DNA of 64,000 bases from Bog-756 sp963813525. GTDB taxonomy: Bacteria > Actinomycetota > Acidimicrobiia > Acidimicrobiales > RAAP-2. The stretch spans positions 1,364,001-1,428,000 of the forward strand of contig CAWEZI010000005.1 in NCBI GenBank assembly GCA_963813525.1, read 5' to 3'. Position numbers and translations under genes: made by a program. How positions within the stretch are numbered: position 1 is the stretch's first letter; every line of letters begins with the position of its first letter. Below the pieces are notes generated by a model. That model was not told the DNA's origin. It made no database searches and saw only the letters and a program-made list of their open reading frames with translations. Shown in pieces: positions 18,362 to 26,645 of this stretch.

Positions 18362-19064
18362 AGGCCCGTCTTCTGAGTTCCGACGGTCAACTCAGCGGCC
18401 AGCTTCGCTACAAATCGCCGGGCTGTCCGATCACACCGGTCGCCCTTTCCGTAGATCTCCTAAGCCTCGATCGAACTAATCTTCATGATTGATCCGGCGC
18501 GGGCAACGATTTAATGACAAACAGTTCACCCGCGTAGAGAAGAGGTGACAAGCTCTGGGCCGGTGCCTTGACAAACGCACTACGACTCGACCCCTACGCC
18601 GTGCCCTCCGGGCCGACACCGGAAGTCAGCATATCTGTCGGACAACTCTCCCTCACCTTGCGACAAATACCCCACGTGGTCAACTCAGCGGGCCGGGTGG
18701 TCAGCTCCTACGGCAACTCCACGATGAGGTCGGTCTGGTCCAGCCCAAATAGGGGATATTGTCCATCACCGCGGATTTCCCACGACAACAAATGGCCGAC
18801 TGTGCTCGACTTTCGGATACGTTGCCAACGGTCGTGGAGGCGGGCCTACCGTGTCACCCGGCTTCGAGCAGCTTTGCCATCGTCCCTTGTCCCATCGAAA
18901 GCTCTATTGCGCGAACGTACCTGTGACCCATTGTCGCGATCTCAGGGAACCAAGCGACATACCAACGGCGCAGGCATGGTTGGATAGTGATCAAATGCGG
19001 AAATCAAGTTGCACAGGCCCGCGGACGGCCACTCGAACTTCGGTTCTGTCACCAGACTTAGCTC
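18362..19064. other. Intergenic stretch of 700 bases, no recognised gene
   Basis: A plus-strand open frame at 18568-18987 (139 codons) lacks domain features and its residue make-up (many S, R, P, T) looks like a translated non-coding strand. It may hold an eroded gene or IS piece that I cannot identify. Confidence 0.4.
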
Positions 19065-20471
19065 GTGAGCAGAGGTGAGTGCACTGGATGTGTCGTTGAC
19101 GTGAGAGAGCCACTTGGGCCACCGTCCAAACCCTACGGATGGTCCATGGTCGCGGGATGGCTGAAGAAGCCTGCCGCCGAGGTAAGAGACGCGCTGGAAG
19201 GCCCTTTGGTGCGTAATGCAATGTCACTGTATGGCACAACGATCGTCACCAGCTTGTTCGGATTTCTATATTGGTTTGTAGCTGCCAGAATGGCGTCGAC
19301 TCGGGCTGTTGGACTCGCTTCGGCAGTCCAATCGGCAGCATTGCTGCTCTCCATCTTCTGCGTGTTTGGCCTATCGACCCTTCTTATTGGTGAGCTAGCC
19401 AGGGACAAGACGCAGGCTCGCTCGCTCATTCTGACAGCGGCGACGAGCGTCGGGGTGTTTGCATTAATTGTCTCCGGAATCGTGGGGACTGTCCTTGTGT
19501 CGGCTTCGTCTACCTTTCGTGAGGGTTTGTCAGGTCCTGTCGGGATACTTGTTCTCGCCCTTCTAAGTGCATTGACCACTGTTCTGCTCGTCTTAGACGA
19601 CTCCTGCGTAGGGCTAATGCGTGGTGATCTCCAACTCAGGCGCAATACGGTCTTTGCGGTCAGTAAATTACTCATTCTTCCGGTTCTCATTACCGTGTGG
19701 CCAGACCGATCGGGAACGGAGCTAGTAGTCGCCTGGATGGCAGGGCTAGCCGTCTCACTCGTGGTTCTGGCTCGGGGGCTCCAAAGCTTGACCGCCGGGC
19801 AATCGTCGCGCCTGCAATTCAGGCGGCTATTCGAGAAGCGACGACTTATGGTTGGGCATCACTGGCTCAATCTTTCGGTTCAATCCCCGTACCTTGTGCT
19901 TCCGGTCCTAGTAACCGTCATTCTCGGACCTGAAGCCAACGCCGCTTATACGGCGGCCAGCCTCGTGGTCGCCTTCGTTCTTGTCATTCCCACCCACCTG
20001 TCTGTGGTGCTGTTCGCACTGGCCCCTGGGGATGAAGTGGCTCTTCGCCGCGAAGTCCGCAAGACGATGCGGATCTGTTTGGTCCTGGCACTTGCCTCTG
20101 CGCCATTCTTCGTGATCTTCTCCAGCCCAATTCTTCGGATTTTTGGCGAAGATTATAAAACGGCGACCGCCGCGATGGCAGTGTTGGGTTTTTGTACCTA
20201 TCCATACGCTGTCAAGGCGCATTATGTGGCAATCGCCCGAGTCAGGGGCAGGATGCAACAGGCCGCCCTCTGGACCATGGTTGGAGCTGGTCTGGAAATC
20301 GGGCTTGCGGCTGCTGGCGCTAACTTGTACGGACTGACAGGTGTGGCGGTCGGATTCCTTGCTGCTTACCTGATAGAGGCAGCCTTTTATTCTCCTTCGG
20401 TGTTCGGCACGCTTCGGGCGGCACGCGGTTCACGGAACCGCGAAGGAACAGGGGACGGTTCGACGGGCTAG
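19065..20471 (+). CDS. Polysaccharide flippase-like membrane protein (Wzx/MOP)
   Basis: Up to 468 residues; the likely start is nearer to MVAGWLKKPAAEV (GTG or ATG around 19146), since the first 27 residues look poor. From residue ~50 (NAMSLYGTTIVTSLFGFLYWF) there are 12 to 14 hydrophobic segments with short loops, with paired helices and RRNTVFAVSKLLILPVLI in the middle, the pattern of the Wzx/RfbX family. Its task would be moving the lipid-linked repeat unit across the membrane. Placed between glycosyltransferase genes, it fits the Wzx role in capsule export. No matching polymerase (Wzy) gene is obvious, though the 9939-11993 membrane protein could take that part. Confidence 0.8.
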   Translation: MSRGECTGCVVDVREPLGPPSKPYGWSMVAGWLKKPAAEVRDALEGPLVRNAMSLYGTTIVTSLFGFLYWFVAARMASTRAVGLASAVQSAALLLSIFCVFGLSTLLIGELARDKTQARSLILTAATSVGVFALIVSGIVGTVLVSASSTFREGLSGPVGILVLALLSALTTVLLVLDDSCVGLMRGDLQLRRNTVFAVSKLLILPVLITVWPDRSGTELVVAWMAGLAVSLVVLARGLQSLTAGQSSRLQFRRLFEKRRLMVGHHWLNLSVQSPYLVLPVLVTVILGPEANAAYTAASLVVAFVLVIPTHLSVVLFALAPGDEVALRREVRKTMRICLVLALASAPFFVIFSSPILRIFGEDYKTATAAMAVLGFCTYPYAVKAHYVAIARVRGRMQQAALWTMVGAGLEIGLAAAGANLYGLTGVAVGFLAAYLIEAAFYSPSVFGTLRAARGSRNREGTGDGSTG

Positions 20472-20719
20472 GGGCGTGAGTTAGTTTCCTGAACGACACC
20501 CCTCACCAGGATGCCGATGCGTCGCGTGAGGTGAAATGAGTCGGACCGGTTTCCTTCGTGCGGCGTTGGGGCAGAAAGCCCACTGAGGTGCATCAGCCTG
20601 CGACGATCGGTGCCCGCGGCTGGCTTCGGGCACCTGCGGACGTCCTCTCGGATAACGCATAATCTCCAGTCACCCTCTGCGCCGGCCAGACCTCTTCCCG
20701 CAGACCTCATGGCAGACCT
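20472..20719. other. Spacer after the flippase gene
   Basis: No gene seen. The sequence right of it grades into IS3 debris. Confidence 0.4.
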
Positions 20720-21030
20720 TCGTGTCTGGAACACCATCCGCCCTGGCTGTCGTCCCACCGTACGCCTCCGCCATCGAGGTGTCGCGACGACCAATGGAAT
20801 TCGCCTACTGGTCGTGGGCATTCGGCCGCTGCCTCCGTGCAGGACTACTCGGATCCACAGACAAGGGCACCCCCGGGAACTTTTTTGACTGCAGTGCCAT
20901 GGAGCATTTCTTTTGCTCTATGGGGACCGAGCTGCTCGACTAACACCGCTGGGACACCCGAAATCAACTGGACCCCGCCACGTCGACTGGATAGAGACCT
21001 CGTACAACTCGTCGTGGAGGCACACCCGCG
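20720..21030 (+). pseudogene. Decayed IS3-family transposase C-terminus
   Basis: The plus strand, with one frameshift and an in-frame stop, reads SWAFGRCLRAGLLGS, then NFFDCSAMEHFFCSMGTELLD, stop, HRWDTRNQLDPATS and IETSYNSSWRH. This follows the IS3-family OrfB end (FAFGRRLREAGLLGSMGS, DNAMAESFF...ELLDRHRW, FYNxxRRHSALGY). The core upstream of 20700 is gone. It is a different IS3 lineage from the remnant at 12450. Confidence 0.72.
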
Positions 21031-21142
21031 AACGGCCCACACGCTCACCACTACCTGCGTCGGTGTGCTGGCCGCGCCAGCCAGGCAATCCTTCCACACA
21101 TCGGGAGTTGAACTGTATCCGTGAAGGGAGAAGTATCTAACT

Positions 21143-22231
21143 GTGAACATTTTATACGCCGTTCCATGGCTGAATCTACCCGGAGGGATACAAGAGTTCG
21201 CAAAAAGTCAATACGATGCGCTCTCAAAGGATCACGAAATTACCGTCGCCGACTGGACCTCGCCCACCACGAGATGGGAGGAACTTCTGTACCGCACATT
21301 GCCGTCTCGGTCGAGCGAACGCCTATATTCTCTTAGGTACCGAAAGGGTCTGGAAGATCCAAACGTTCTTCTCTCAAGTTATGACTTGGTTCACTTATGG
21401 CACGTAGATATTGCAATGGCCTATCCCGCTATTAGATCTCCGGTTATTAGTTGCTACGGTCTTGAAATCTTAGAACCAAGTGTCCGCCGCTATCGCTCGA
21501 GGCACTTTCTCACGGCCCTTAACGGTGCATCCCGTATAGTCGCATGCAGTAGCTTCACAAGTAACTACCTGATTGATCACTACGGTATCGATGGTTCGAA
21601 AATTGCGGTGATCACTCCCGGCATAGATCTGAATAGATTTAGCCCGGGACGATATGAAATGAACAGCAAAATAGTCATTGGCACACTTAGTCGGCTCGAT
21701 ACGAATAAGAACATTCCGAATGTGATAAAAGCATTGACAATTTTGAGACGACACTACGGTGTTGACTTTACTTATTACCTAGCGGGAGATGGCACTGAAC
21801 GAAAGCGGATCATGAGAGAACTGGCGAAGGCTGGGATCGAATATAGATACTTTGGAAGAATCAGTGAGTCCGATAAAGTAAGCAAATTCTATTCGGCCTT
21901 AGACGTCTTCGTACTCCCCCCACTCGAGTCGGCCGAGGATGTCGAAGGATTCGGAATTGTGTTTCTGGAGTCGAGCGCGAGTGGTGTGCCCGTTGTGGCA
22001 TCCAATACGGGTGGAGTTTTCGATGCTGTGAAACCAGGTATTTCCGGACTCTTTGCTGATCCTCGGAGTCCTGAAGATATTGCCCGCAACATTTATGCGA
22101 TATTGGAGAGCGGATCTATTTATCGCTTCACCTCACGACAGTGGGCCATGAACTTTAGCCAAGACCGTACTACCGCAAGATTTCAAGCATTGTATGAAGA
22201 CGTCCTAGGTCAATCCTCACTCGACCAATAA
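21143..22231 (+). CDS. GT4-family glycosyltransferase
   Basis: 362 residues starting at GTG 21143, supported by AGGGAGAAG at about 21124-21132. The N-terminus MNILYAVPWLNLPGGIQEF contains the GG loop. The donor half has IGTLSRLDTNKNIPNVIKAL, YLAGDGTERKRI and EDVEGFGIVFLESSASGVPV, the complete E-x7-E motif, followed by SNTGGVFDAV. It is one of the most AT-rich genes of the window, supporting separate acquisition. It is the last glycan gene before the intron-split gene. Confidence 0.88.
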   Translation: MNILYAVPWLNLPGGIQEFAKSQYDALSKDHEITVADWTSPTTRWEELLYRTLPSRSSERLYSLRYRKGLEDPNVLLSSYDLVHLWHVDIAMAYPAIRSPVISCYGLEILEPSVRRYRSRHFLTALNGASRIVACSSFTSNYLIDHYGIDGSKIAVITPGIDLNRFSPGRYEMNSKIVIGTLSRLDTNKNIPNVIKALTILRRHYGVDFTYYLAGDGTERKRIMRELAKAGIEYRYFGRISESDKVSKFYSALDVFVLPPLESAEDVEGFGIVFLESSASGVPVVASNTGGVFDAVKPGISGLFADPRSPEDIARNIYAILESGSIYRFTSRQWAMNFSQDRTTARFQALYEDVLGQSSLDQ

Positions 22232-22444
22232 CCTCCCTCAAGAGATTAGCAGATTGGACTGAGTCAGGACTCCATCGGTTCCGCGAGTCGACGAGCTGCT
22301 GCCGTGGTCAGTTTCACGATCACGGGGACAGCTCAGCGGCGATGGTTTGGCCCGTTGATATTGTGGCGAAACTGGCCGTAATGTCGATTAGTGGTCCCGG
22401 CCTCCTGTTGTGGGACTTGTCTCATTCGCCGGGACCCAGACCGT

Positions 22445-22640
22445 CTGCACCTAACCCGCATCGACCCGGGAGAAACCCTTCGTCGAGTGCTTCAACGGAC
22501 GGCTACAAGACGAGCTGCTCAACGTCGAGGAGTTGCCACCCTCACCGAGGCACGGATCGTTGTCGAGGCGTAGAGGACCGAGTGCAACGCCCATCGGTCC
22601 CACTCGTCGATCGGCGGACTAGCACCCATCGAATTCAAGT
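22445..22640 (+). pseudogene. IS3-family transposase fragment
   Basis: In two plus-strand frames the fragment reads RPGRNPFVECFNGRLQDELLNVEEL and then ATLTEARIVVEA, stop, RTECNAHR and GGLAPIEFK. Intact IS3 OrfB proteins end with GxPWENxFVESFNGRLRDELLN...AxxxIExWRxxYNxxRPHSSLGGLxPxEF. A short eroded piece; no ends identified. Confidence 0.72.
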
Positions 22641-22685
22641 GCTAGCTCTGCTTAGGGGTCGAAACTCATGACAATGTGACAAGTT

Positions 22686-23753
22686 TCATGCTGCCAGGCC
22701 GAGTCGTGCGTTGGTGACATGTTCTGTCACGGCGTGATCGATGGTAGCGAGGGCGCGACGAAGTTCCGGCGATGCTGGAGGGACGTCGGCAGCGCAGAGC
22801 AATGGTCGCAGCACGCGGTCGTGGACCTTGGTGAAGAAGATGGCGGTTCGGATTCCCTCGGGCGTGACCACGTAGGTGTTGGTATGCGGGACGCGTTTGA
22901 TGAGCCCGTGGAGTCGGAGCCGACGTAGGTCATAGGTCATCTGGTGCACGCTGTAGTCCGCGCCGAGGAGTCCGGCCACCAGCCCGCGAAGGCTCTTGTT
23001 GGAGAAGCCGGTGGCGGCATGGACGACACAGCACAAAGCGCCGGCCAGGGCCATGGCGCGTGGGTCCCCGAAGCGCAGGGCTCCGGTTCTTTGGCCCTCC
23101 CGGTTGTAGGGCTGGTGGATACGCTCAAAGAGCGCAGTGCCGATGGCACAGCCCTGGCCGGCACGTTCGATCATAAGCACCCGATGGTTGACCTGCCGGG
23201 CCCGCTCGATGAGCTCGGGCAGGTGCTCGAGCCGGGCCAGAATCCCGAGGTCCGAGGGTTTGTTGATGACGGTTTCGATGCGATAGGCCCTCCCTTCCTT
23301 CAAGTACTGCTTGACTCGACTGTGCTTGTAGCGAAAGTCCATCTTGACCTCGGTGCCCGGGCAGAACACCCTGGTCGAGAAGGGCTCCTTGGTGGTCTTT
23401 CGCACCTGGCGGGCGAAGACGACCGCCACCTCCTGGGGACGACCGATACCCACGTTGTCGGCCACCAGGGCCTCGAAGAACCCTCGCGCCCGGCGGGGGT
23501 CGTCGAAGACCAGGGTGCGGGACACCTCGACCTGGCGCATGGAGAGTTCCCACCAATAGCCGCCATCCCGGTCGGCCTTGGTGAACGGGTTCGGAATATG
23601 TGTGATCCAACGGTCGAAGAAGGCCTGGACATCGTCGGGACCGAAGGCGTTGCAGATGGCCTGGAGCCGTTCGGACTTGGCACAGGCGGCAAACCCGTTG
23701 GCCAGCTCGGTGAAGCTGAGATGTCCTCGACGGGCCTGACGCTTGGCCCACTC
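22686..23753 (-). CDS. Intron-split gene of an uncharacterised family, second exon (C-terminal 355 residues)
   Basis: Exon 2 begins EWAKRQARRGHLSFTELANG at 23753, directly after the group II intron, and is phase 0. It continues with a WWELSMRQVEVSRTLVFDDP block, MDFRYKHSRVKQYLKEGRAYRIETVI, MIERAGQGCAIGTALFERI, then a winged-helix-like part with GLLGADYSVHQMTYDLRRLRLHGLIKRV and VTPEGIRTAIFFTKVHDRVL. From memory this belongs to a conserved family of about 540 residues, often repeated in genomes and annotated hypothetical; I know no established function. A frame-only start at 23864 is an artefact: its first 37 codons are intron domains V and VI. An imperfect palindrome (GAAACT...AGTTTC, 22661-22687) covers the stop. 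Confidence 0.75.
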   Translation of the reverse strand, partial: EWAKRQARRGHLSFTELANGFAACAKSERLQAICNAFGPDDVQAFFDRWITHIPNPFTKADRDGGYWWELSMRQVEVSRTLVFDDPRRARGFFEALVADNVGIGRPQEVAVVFARQVRKTTKEPFSTRVFCPGTEVKMDFRYKHSRVKQYLKEGRAYRIETVINKPSDLGILARLEHLPELIERARQVNHRVLMIERAGQGCAIGTALFERIHQPYNREGQRTGALRFGDPRAMALAGALCCVVHAATGFSNKSLRGLVAGLLGADYSVHQMTYDLRRLRLHGLIKRVPHTNTYVVTPEGIRTAIFFTKVHDRVLRPLLCAADVPPASPELRRALATIDHAVTEHVTNARLGLAA

Positions 23754-23817
23754 GTAAGAGTCGAGCCGGGGCGCGTTACCGACCTTTCGGCCGGTCGTCT
23801 CCCCGACCCGCTCTTCC

Positions 23818-23851
23818 GAACCGGACGTGCGACTCTCACCGCATCCGGCTC
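23818..23851 (-). ncRNA. Group II intron domain V
   Basis: 34 bases, minus strand, starting GAGCCGGATGCGGTGAGAG and ending GCACGTCCGGTTC. It folds as the canonical two-part stem: GAGCCGGA pairs with TCCGGTTC, then a short bulge and a second stem closed by a GAGA-type tetraloop. Domain V is the catalytic core that binds the metal ions; it is intact here. Confidence 0.88.
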
Positions 23852-23874
23852 TCCACGAGTCCATGCCGTTGAAC

Positions 23875-25305
23875 TTATGCGGCGGTCCCTTCCGTGCTGG
23901 ATGGCCAAGGCGAGGGAATGCGGTTGCCCCGATAGCGGTAGCGGCTGACCGTCACCTTCTCGGGGTTGAACAGCGTGGCCCTACCCTCCGTCGGTCGCCA
24001 CCCGGGTAGGTAGTGACGGCGGAGCCACTTCCAGTTGGCATGATGATGTTTGCGGCGAAGCCAGCTGACGACCCGGCGCCAGGCAAAGGTGCCGAGGTAG
24101 CTGAAGGTCGCCTTGGACACCCCATGTCGGAAGTAGTTGGTCCAGCCCCGCAGCACCGGGTTGATCCGGTCCAGTAGGGCTGACAAAGACAGGTTCATCG
24201 ACCCCTTGGTAAGCGTCCGTATCCGGTTGCAGACGGCCAACAGCGCCTTCTTCGACGGATAGGTGTAAACGTACGCTTTCGTGGTGCCTCGTTTGATCTG
24301 GCGCTGGATGCGCCAGCCCAAAAAGTCGAAACCCTCATCAATGTGGACGGTCTTCGTCTTCTCCTCCGACAGGCGCAAACCCATCGGGAAGAGCACCGCT
24401 GCCACTTCGTCCCGCAGACCCTCGGCGTGCGCTCGGGTGCCAGCCACGAGGACGACAAAGTCGTCGGCGTACCTAACAATTCGATACGTGGCCAGTCCCT
24501 TGCTGCGCCGCTGATAGCGGGCATTGAAGTCGCCCATCGCCTCCCAAGCCTCGCTGAAGTACTCATCGAGAACCGAGAGGGCAATGTTGCTGAGCAGGGG
24601 TGAAAGAATCCCGCCCTGAGGAGTGCCGGTGATCGTCGCCCTGTTGGTGCCATCCTCGGCGAGGATGCCAGCCTTCAAGAACGCCTTCACCAACCCCAGG
24701 ACACGTCGGTCTCCGATTCGATTCCGCACCCGCTGTAGTAATGCCGAGTGTGAAATGTTGTCAAAGCATGCCTCGATGTCACCTTCGAGCACCCACTCAT
24801 AAGAGCGGGAGGCAAGATAGTGAATCTCGGCGATAGCGTCCTGAGCCCGGCGCTTCGGGCGGAAACCGTAGCTACACGGCTTGAAGTCCGCCTCGAAGAT
24901 CGGTTCGAGCACCAGCTTCAAGGAAGCCTGGACCACCCGGTCTCGTGCGGTCGCGATGCCGAGCATCCGGAGCTTTCCGTGTGCTTTCGGAATCATGCGC
25001 TCGCGCACGGGAAGGGGCCGAAACGCCCGGGCCTTGAGCTCAGCTCGCAGCTCGGTCAACAACGTCTCGGCGCCGAAGACGATTGAGCGAGGTTTCACCC
25101 CGTCGACTCCGGCTGACCGGGCGCCCCTGTTCCCCTTGACCCGCGCCCAGGCAACTACCAAGAAGGCGGGGTCATAGACGAGGTTGTAGAGGTCGGAGAA
25201 CCGGCGGTCGGGACCGTCAGTCGCCCATTGGTGCAGCTTGGTCTGGATCTTCAGTACCCGGGACTCGGCCTCATAGAGGTCGGGCCACAGCTCGTCGGTG
25301 TTCAC
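23875..25305 (-). CDS. ltrA: Group II intron reverse transcriptase/maturase
   Basis: 476 residues. Reverse-transcriptase blocks: GVDGVKPRSI near residue 68, FRPLPVRERMIPKAHGKLR, CSYGFRPKRRAQDAI near 150, EGDIEACFDNISH, TGTPQGGILSPLLSNI near 230, and the active site IVRYADDFVVL near 280 with YADD intact. The maturase (X) domain has INPVLRGWTNYFRHG. There is no C-terminal HNH endonuclease; the protein ends after GWRPTEGRATLFNPEK and a RYRYRGNRIPSPW tail, as in bacterial classes that lack the endonuclease. It splices the intron and copies it back to DNA. It lies wholly within intron domain IV on the same strand as the host gene. Confidence 0.93.
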   Translation of the reverse strand: MNTDELWPDLYEAESRVLKIQTKLHQWATDGPDRRFSDLYNLVYDPAFLVVAWARVKGNRGARSAGVDGVKPRSIVFGAETLLTELRAELKARAFRPLPVRERMIPKAHGKLRMLGIATARDRVVQASLKLVLEPIFEADFKPCSYGFRPKRRAQDAIAEIHYLASRSYEWVLEGDIEACFDNISHSALLQRVRNRIGDRRVLGLVKAFLKAGILAEDGTNRATITGTPQGGILSPLLSNIALSVLDEYFSEAWEAMGDFNARYQRRSKGLATYRIVRYADDFVVLVAGTRAHAEGLRDEVAAVLFPMGLRLSEEKTKTVHIDEGFDFLGWRIQRQIKRGTTKAYVYTYPSKKALLAVCNRIRTLTKGSMNLSLSALLDRINPVLRGWTNYFRHGVSKATFSYLGTFAWRRVVSWLRRKHHHANWKWLRRHYLPGWRPTEGRATLFNPEKVTVSRYRYRGNRIPSPWPSSTEGTAA

Positions 25306-25903
25306 CGTCGTCCTCCTGGCATTCCAGTGTCCTCTGCTGCAGACTCGCTGCCTCCCTTCGCCATGTGGACGGCTTTCCCGTCCTCGGACTACTACGGAGG
25401 CTCCGTCCCACCGCCGAGCCGTCGACAGACGGCGTGCCTTCCCGCTGGCTACCTGGCTGGTCGCTCAGACGGAAGCTCGTCGATGGTTCCCACGTTCACC
25501 ATGCACCGGTTGGCGGGTCCGGAGTCCAGCTGTGCTCCTGCAGCATCGCCACGGATACGCCGCAGGCTTTCTCCGTGGCCTCCTGGCCGAGGGTCACAAC
25601 CCGGCGTCGGAGTCGTCCAGCGATATGGACGTGCGCTGCACCCCGGCCCATATCCACCAGATTGGAGCCGGTGTGTATCACTTGAGGAGCGTTAACGCTG
25701 ATTTCTCTCGTACTCCCTCCCGCCTTGCTTGCCGGACCCGAGTCGTCTGGCGGTGCCGACCCGTCCCGTCGTTGTCGGGGCTGCTTGCCACCTTCCCCTG
25801 CGCCTCCAGGATCAGGCTGCCCCCAGCTTCACCGGGCTGCTGCGACAGCTCGGTGGCGGAGCCCTTTCATCTCCGCCCGGTTTCATGGCGCCTCGTGGCG
25901 CAC

Positions 25904-26461
25904 ATGCCCGTTCACCCAGACCTTGGCCGGGTAGGGGAAGTAGGTGCAGATCTTGATGAAGCCGAGGCCGAATTCGCGGTCGTGGATGTAGAAGTAGTAC
26001 GTCCCGACCCGGCGCTCGGTCTTGTCCCAGTCGAACCACACGCCCCCGCCGCCACCGGTCTTCTTGGTGGGGCTGAAGACCCGTTGGAACTCCTGGGCGG
26101 CCACGATGGCCACCACCCCGAAGCGGCCCTCACGCTCAGCTGCCTCCAGATAGGGCTGGACGTGGTCCATCTTGCGGTCATCCCAGCGAGTGCGATCGGG
26201 CTTCTTGAGGTGCAGAATCGGGATGTCACTGTCTTCGGCGAAATGGGACACATCACGGCGGAACTTGTTGCCGATCTTTTGGATGATGACCGGTGAGGCG
26301 ATGGGTTGGCCCAAATGTTCCTCGCAGAAGCGCTTCACCTGGCCCCCGACCTGAAGGTTGGGTATGTAGGCATTCAGGTAGAGCCGGTCCACACACTCGA
26401 TGTCGAGGATGACGTGGCCATCGAGCACGTCATTGATATTCACCACGCTGGTCATCCCCAC
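25904..26461 (-). CDS. Intron-split gene of an uncharacterised family, first exon (N-terminal 186 residues)
   Basis: Exon 1 ends with YPAKVWVNGH at 25904, directly before the intron. It starts at GTG 26461 or, two codons later, ATG 26455 (MTSVVNINDVLDGHVILDI). Conserved blocks: DIECVDRLYLNAYIPNLQVGG, FRRDVSHFAEDSDIPILHLKK, AIVAAQEFQRVF, DKTERRVGTYYFYIHDREFG and FIKICTYFPYPAKVW. With exon 2 the protein is 541 residues. The six residues VRHEAP at the end of the unspliced frame are intron sequence. No partner operon genes are seen; it is transcribed alone or from the asnB side. Confidence 0.75.
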
Positions 26462-26533
26462 AGCCTGCCGCCCGAGGGTCGGCTCTGCCGGCCCGACCAG
26501 CTCAGCTCAGAACGGGTCGCGCCGGGGGGAGGC

Positions 26534-26559
26534 CGGGAGAGGGGCCTGACCCCCTCCCG
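26534..26559. terminator. G/C-rich hairpin between asnB-like gene and exon 1
   Basis: CGGGAG-a-GGGG pairs with CCCCCTCCCG around the loop CCTGA: ten base pairs with one bulged A. No T-run follows on either strand. It lies downstream of the asparagine-synthase-like gene on the minus strand and about 75 bases before the split gene, so it could end asnB transcription or mark an end of the mobile unit. Confidence 0.45.
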
Positions 26560-26645
26560 CTAATGAACCGAGCATCAACCCGCACACTCAGGCCCATCAA
26601 ACGGGGATCTGTCAAATCGCTGTCCCCGGTGAATAGCTGGCTTGC

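Larger units (their letters stand above)
23754..25903 (-). mobile_element. Group II intron, 2,150 bases, inserted inside a gene
   Basis: The 5' end reads GTGCG at 25903, the classic bacterial group II start, and the 3' end reads TTAC at 23754, ending AC. Domain V lies at 23818-23851 and domain VI fills 23754-23817. The maturase gene (23875-25305) is in the domain IV position, and about 600 bases at 25306-25903 hold domains I to III. Removing the intron joins GGGCAT to GAGTGG, that is NGH to EWAKRQ, with no frame change. The flanking halves fit one protein of normal length, so the host gene should be functional after splicing. Confidence 0.88.

Noticed and set aside
18568..18987. 139-codon plus-strand frame between methyltransferase and flippase
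   Set aside because: No domain and composition rich in S, R, T and P; I could not tell a real gene from noise.
23754..23864. N-terminal 37 codons of the minus-strand frame that starts at 23864
   Set aside because: They are the translated domains V and VI of the group II intron; the real coding part resumes at 23753.
25883..25903. Last codons (VRHEAP) of the frame ending at 25883
   Set aside because: They are the first bases of the intron, starting GTGCG, not part of the host protein.
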